From: JAXGYX01 sp964487355
GTDB lineage: Bacteria; Bacillota; Clostridia; Saccharofermentanales; Fastidiosipilaceae
DNA: 8,552 bases
Assembly: GCA_964487355.1 (NCBI GenBank)
Contig: CAZAPS010000051.1
Span: 1-8,552, forward strand
Direction of reading: 5' to 3'
Shown here: positions 6,736 to 8,552 of the stretch, piece after piece
How the letters are laid out: every line of letters begins with the position of its first letter
Numbering within the stretch: the stretch's first letter is position 1
The notes under the pieces: model-generated
The model's database searches: none
Told to the model about the DNA's origin: nothing
Seen by the model: only the letters and a program-made list of their open reading frames with translations
Program-made: the position numbers and the translations under genes

Positions 6736-7668
6736 TCATTTCATGCTGTTTCGCTTCACATTCAGCAAATATAAGACCGCCATTCGGCAAGCCACACCGT
6801 TTGTGACCTGTTCATCAATCTTGGATTGGTCACCATAACGGATCGGACTTGGCATCTCCAGCCCATGGTTGTATGGTCCGGGATGCATGACGATCGCCTC
6901 GGGCTTGGCACAGTCCAGTATCTCGTGGCTGATGCCATAAAATTTCGCGTATTCGGCGATTGATGGGAATAGCCCGCTATCCATTCGCTCCATTTGCAGG
7001 CGCAGACCCATAACCACATCGGCGTCCCGGCAGGCCTCCGCGACCGACGAACAGACAATCGCGCCACTGCGTCCGAGCTCCAACGGCATCATGCTGGCCG
7101 GTCCGGCCACACGCACCTCGGAACCAAATTTTTGCAGCGCCCAAATATTGCTGCGCGCCACCCGACTGTGAGAAATATCGCCGACAATCGCCACCCTCAG
7201 TCCCTCAAGCCGATTCAGCTGTTCTCTCATGGTGAACAGGTCCAACAGCGATTGTGTGGGGTGCTCATTCATGCCGTCTCCGGCATTGATGACCGAGGCG
7301 TCCATCCGGTTCGCCAAAAAGTGTGGCGCGCCCGCCGCCGAGTGTCGCATGACGATAAAATCAGTCGCCATGTGGTCGATGGTGATCGCGGTGTCCAGCA
7401 ACGACTCGCCTTTGCTGACGCTGCTACCGCTGGCGGAAATGTTTCCGGTCGAGGCGCCCATGAATTTGGCGGCCATTTCAAACGATAGCCGCGTCCGTGT
7501 GCTGTTTTCATAAAACAGCGTGACCACTGATTTTCCGGCAAGGTGGGTCGTTTTTTTGTAACCCGACAACAGTGCCTGCTTCATTGACGACGCGGTGTTC
7601 AATATCAATTCAATTTCATCTCGGTCCAATTGCCACATGCCCAAAAGATCTTTGGATTTCAATTGCAT
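6736..7668 (-). CDS. pyrB: PyrB, aspartate carbamoyltransferase catalytic subunit
   Basis: The product is 310 residues, the usual length for the catalytic chain. It joins carbamoyl phosphate and aspartate. The carbamoyl-phosphate loop FYENSTRTR (52-60), Ser84 and Lys86 of the mobile loop (SVSKGES), MRH (107-109), HPTQ (136-139), Arg169 (SHSRVARSN) and GLRLQ (221-225) are all present. The FYEN loop and the C-terminal QVTNGVACRMAVLYLL are of the Gram-positive type, which works without the regulatory chain PyrI; no pyrI is seen. One departure: the loop after MHPGP reads YNHG (266-269) where N-R-G is usual. GGAGG (7678-7682) nine bases before ATG 7668 lies inside the last codons of pyrR. The gap to pyrR is 4 bases, so a uracil permease (pyrP), present between these genes in Bacillus, is absent, as are additional attenuators. 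Confidence 0.98.
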   Translation of the reverse strand: MQLKSKDLLGMWQLDRDEIELILNTASSMKQALLSGYKKTTHLAGKSVVTLFYENSTRTRLSFEMAAKFMGASTGNISASGSSVSKGESLLDTAITIDHMATDFIVMRHSAAGAPHFLANRMDASVINAGDGMNEHPTQSLLDLFTMREQLNRLEGLRVAIVGDISHSRVARSNIWALQKFGSEVRVAGPASMMPLELGRSGAIVCSSVAEACRDADVVMGLRLQMERMDSGLFPSIAEYAKFYGISHEILDCAKPEAIVMHPGPYNHGLEMPSPIRYGDQSKIDEQVTNGVACRMAVLYLLNVKRNSMK

Positions 7669-7672
7669 GATT

Positions 7673-8218
7673 TTACGCCTCCGTCAGCTCTGCTAAAAAC
7701 ACTGTGTCTTTTCCGTCAATCTCATCCACCAGCACCTCAATCAATTCATTTCTGGCGGTCGGGACATTTTTTCCACAAAAATCAGGGCGAAACGGCAGTT
7801 CCCGGTGTCCGCGGTCGATCAGCGCGGCCAGTTGAATGCGCGAAGGACGCCCCATGTCAAACAGCGCTTCGATCGCCGAGCGCACCGTCCGGCCAGTGAA
7901 GATGACGTCATCTACCAACAGCACCGTCTTGCGATTCAGATCAACATGAATGCTGGTCGCGTTGAGCTGTGGCTGCTCACTGAGCAGACTGAGGTCATCT
8001 CGATAAAAAGTGATGTCAAGGTAACCGACTTCAGGTTTTTTCCCCTCGATCTCGCCAATCTTCTCGGCGATTCGTTTGGCGAGTGGGACGCCCCGGCGAT
8101 GGATGCCGACGATGTACAGATCTTCGGTCCCTTTGTTTTTTTCGATAACCTCGTGCGCGATGCGAGTCAACGCTCGATCCATACCCACTTTGTCCATGAT
8201 TGTCGCTTTGATATTCAT
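7673..8218 (-). CDS. pyrR: PyrR, bifunctional pyr operon RNA-binding attenuator / uracil phosphoribosyltransferase
   Basis: The product is 181 residues, the same length as the Bacillus subtilis protein, and close to it throughout. PyrR binds the leader RNA of pyr operons when UMP is high and promotes termination; it also has uracil phosphoribosyltransferase activity. The PRPP-binding signature VLLVDDVIFTGRT spans 99-111. RALTRIAHE (15-23), VGIHRRG (37-43), DITFYRDDLS (68-77), GRPSRIQLAALIDRGHREL (123-141) and GKNVPT (149-154) match the family. Start: GTG 8233 is in frame, but ATG 8218 has GGAGG (8224-8228) five bases upstream and gives the exact family length. It is the first gene of the operon, just downstream of the terminator it should control, so it is autoregulated together with the biosynthetic genes. 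Its PRPP-site residues are intact, so it is probably functional. Confidence 0.98.
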   Translation of the reverse strand: MNIKATIMDKVGMDRALTRIAHEVIEKNKGTEDLYIVGIHRRGVPLAKRIAEKIGEIEGKKPEVGYLDITFYRDDLSLLSEQPQLNATSIHVDLNRKTVLLVDDVIFTGRTVRSAIEALFDMGRPSRIQLAALIDRGHRELPFRPDFCGKNVPTARNELIEVLVDEIDGKDTVFLAELTEA

Positions 8219-8243
8219 TCTATCCTCCCTCACCCGGCGCCAA

Positions 8244-8284
8244 TAAAAACAAAAACGCCTGCCACTAAACTAAGGCGGCAGGCG
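8244..8284 (-). terminator. Intrinsic terminator of the pyr leader (attenuator)
   Basis: On the minus strand CGCCTGCC (8277-8284) pairs perfectly with GGCAGGCG (8256-8263), eight mostly G-C pairs, possibly extended inward by one G-U and one C-G pair around an A/T-rich loop. A U-rich run, TTTTTGTTTTTA (8244-8255), follows at once. It ends 25 bases before the pyrR ATG. Placed after the PyrR loop, it is the regulated terminator of the operon rather than the end of another gene. Confidence 0.93.
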
Positions 8285-8306
8285 CGTCAATAAACAAACA
8301 CAGCTG

Positions 8307-8350
8307 AAGATCCTTGCGGTATCGATATCGTCTCGCGGTATCGACATCTT
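8307..8350 (-). repeat. Leader hairpin with imperfect 13-base direct repeat, between PyrR loop and terminator
   Basis: On the minus strand TCGATACCGCGAG (8332-8344) and TCGATACCGCAAG (8313-8325) match at 12 of 13 positions. The flanks AAGAT (8346-8350) and ATCTT (8307-8311) are complementary, and TCGATA pairs with TATCGA inside, so the segment can fold as one hairpin. In the attenuator it would be the part looped out when the antiterminator forms. Folding was done by eye. Confidence 0.55.
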
Positions 8351-8381
8351 TGAGAATCGTCCGAGAATATAATGAATGTTG

Positions 8382-8407
8382 TTGACCCTTGCAGCCTCAC
8401 AGGACTT
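8382..8407 (-). promoter_or_regulatory. PyrR-binding loop (anti-antiterminator) of the pyr leader RNA
   Basis: The minus strand reads AAGTCCTGTGAGGC (8394-8407) then TGCAAGGGTCAA (8382-8393). It closely follows the known PyrR-binding consensus, in which GUCC, a purine-rich GAGGCU and GCAAGG are the conserved parts of a hairpin. CCUG can pair with CA(A)GG around the conserved loop. When PyrR-UMP holds this hairpin, the antiterminator cannot form. Its 3' side, GTCAA (8382-8386), is complementary to TTGAC (8286-8290) just before the terminator stem, and AGGC (8394-8397) to GCCT (8280-8283) inside that stem, a plausible antiterminator. The first two statements are seen in the sequence; the pairing switch is inferred. 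Confidence 0.9.
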
Positions 8408-8426
8408 GTTTAAAAGGTTCAACTGG

Positions 8427-8456
8427 ATTATAGGTCTTATTCATTTCGAAATGCAA
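8427..8456 (-). promoter_or_regulatory. Main pyr operon promoter
   Basis: On the minus strand a perfect TATAAT (8427-8432) is preceded by TTGCAT (8451-8456) with an 18-base spacer. The -10 is ideal, the -35 only half matched. Transcription would start near 8420, about 13 bases before the PyrR-binding loop, the short distance expected for this type of leader. Confidence 0.75.
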
Positions 8457-8552
8457 GAGATTTTGTAAAATCGGTCCGGGTCCAGATTGAATCTTGCCAA
8501 TTATGAATCGCGCAATCTATCGGGATTATAAAATTGCATACGAATCACAACG
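8457..8552. other. Upstream non-coding region of the pyr operon
   Basis: With the leader below it, this completes a gene-free stretch of about 330 bases (8219-8552). It holds no convincing coding frame. Two short perfect inverted repeats lie just upstream of the -35: GATTTT-GT-AAAATC (8459-8472) and AGATT-G-AATCT (8484-8494). Either could be an operator or a small terminator of an upstream gene; neither has a run of T after it. A second TATAAT on the minus strand (8525-8530) lacks a -35 at a proper distance. Confidence 0.5.

Noticed and set aside
6725..6790. Longer pyrC start within pyrB
   Set aside because: It would add 22 residues unlike the family and lacks a ribosome site; ATG 6724 has one.
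5801..6838. A 345-codon open frame on the plus strand opposite pyrC
   Set aside because: It lies wholly antisense to a clear dihydroorotase (and the pyrB end). Its protein resembles no family I know, is rich in His and Arg as antisense shadows often are, and I see no clear ribosome site. It is a by-product of pyrC codon use.
7805..8293. A 162-codon plus-strand frame across pyrR and the leader
   Set aside because: It is antisense to pyrR and crosses the terminator hairpin. Nothing in it resembles a known protein.
8525..8530. Second TATAAT on the minus strand upstream of the pyr promoter
   Set aside because: The nearest -35-like sequence (TTGTGA) is only 14 bases away, too close. The region is AT-rich enough for chance matches.
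8501..8551. Sixteen-codon minus-strand frame open at the high window edge
   Set aside because: It could be the tail of an upstream gene, but sixteen codons are expected by chance and no motif or terminator supports it.

Overview
The window is almost entirely one minus-strand operon for de novo UMP synthesis. In transcription order (high to low coordinates) it reads pyrR, pyrB, pyrC, pyrF, carB, pyrK and the 5' end of pyrD, which runs off the low edge. I see no mobile element, CRISPR array, rRNA or tRNA. The gene set points to Bacillota with a Clostridia-like arrangement: a PyrR attenuator, class I dihydroorotase, the long 'type 2' PyrF, and the PyrK/PyrD NAD-linked dihydroorotate dehydrogenase pair. 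Base composition looks close to 50% GC by eye. I cannot name a genus.

Region 8219-8552 is non-coding. It holds a sigma-A-like promoter (TATAAT at 8427-8432), a near-consensus PyrR-binding loop (8382-8407), an intervening hairpin with an imperfect 13-base repeat, and a strong intrinsic terminator (8244-8284) just before pyrR. This is the classic layout of PyrR-controlled transcription attenuation: high UMP makes PyrR bind the nascent leader, the terminator folds, and the whole operon is shut off.

Region 4519-8218 carries pyrR, pyrB, pyrC and pyrF, tightly packed with gaps of 4 and 11 bases and one 8-base overlap. A 137-base AT-rich gap (4382-4518) then separates pyrF from carB. The glutaminase-subunit gene carA normally sits next to carB and is absent here. 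The gap holds a good candidate internal promoter. Region 1-4381 carries carB, pyrK and the start of pyrD, again tightly coupled (10-base gap, then an ATGA stop/start overlap).

Together CarB (with a CarA encoded elsewhere) makes carbamoyl phosphate, PyrB adds aspartate, PyrC closes the ring, PyrD/PyrK oxidises dihydroorotate to orotate using NAD+, and PyrF decarboxylates OMP to UMP. PyrE is not in the window and may lie beyond pyrD. The parts most worth a second look are an unusual strongly basic N-terminal extension of about 67 residues on PyrD, the missing carA with a separate promoter in its place, and departures from usual motifs in PyrK and PyrB. Nothing here looks like a wholly new system.
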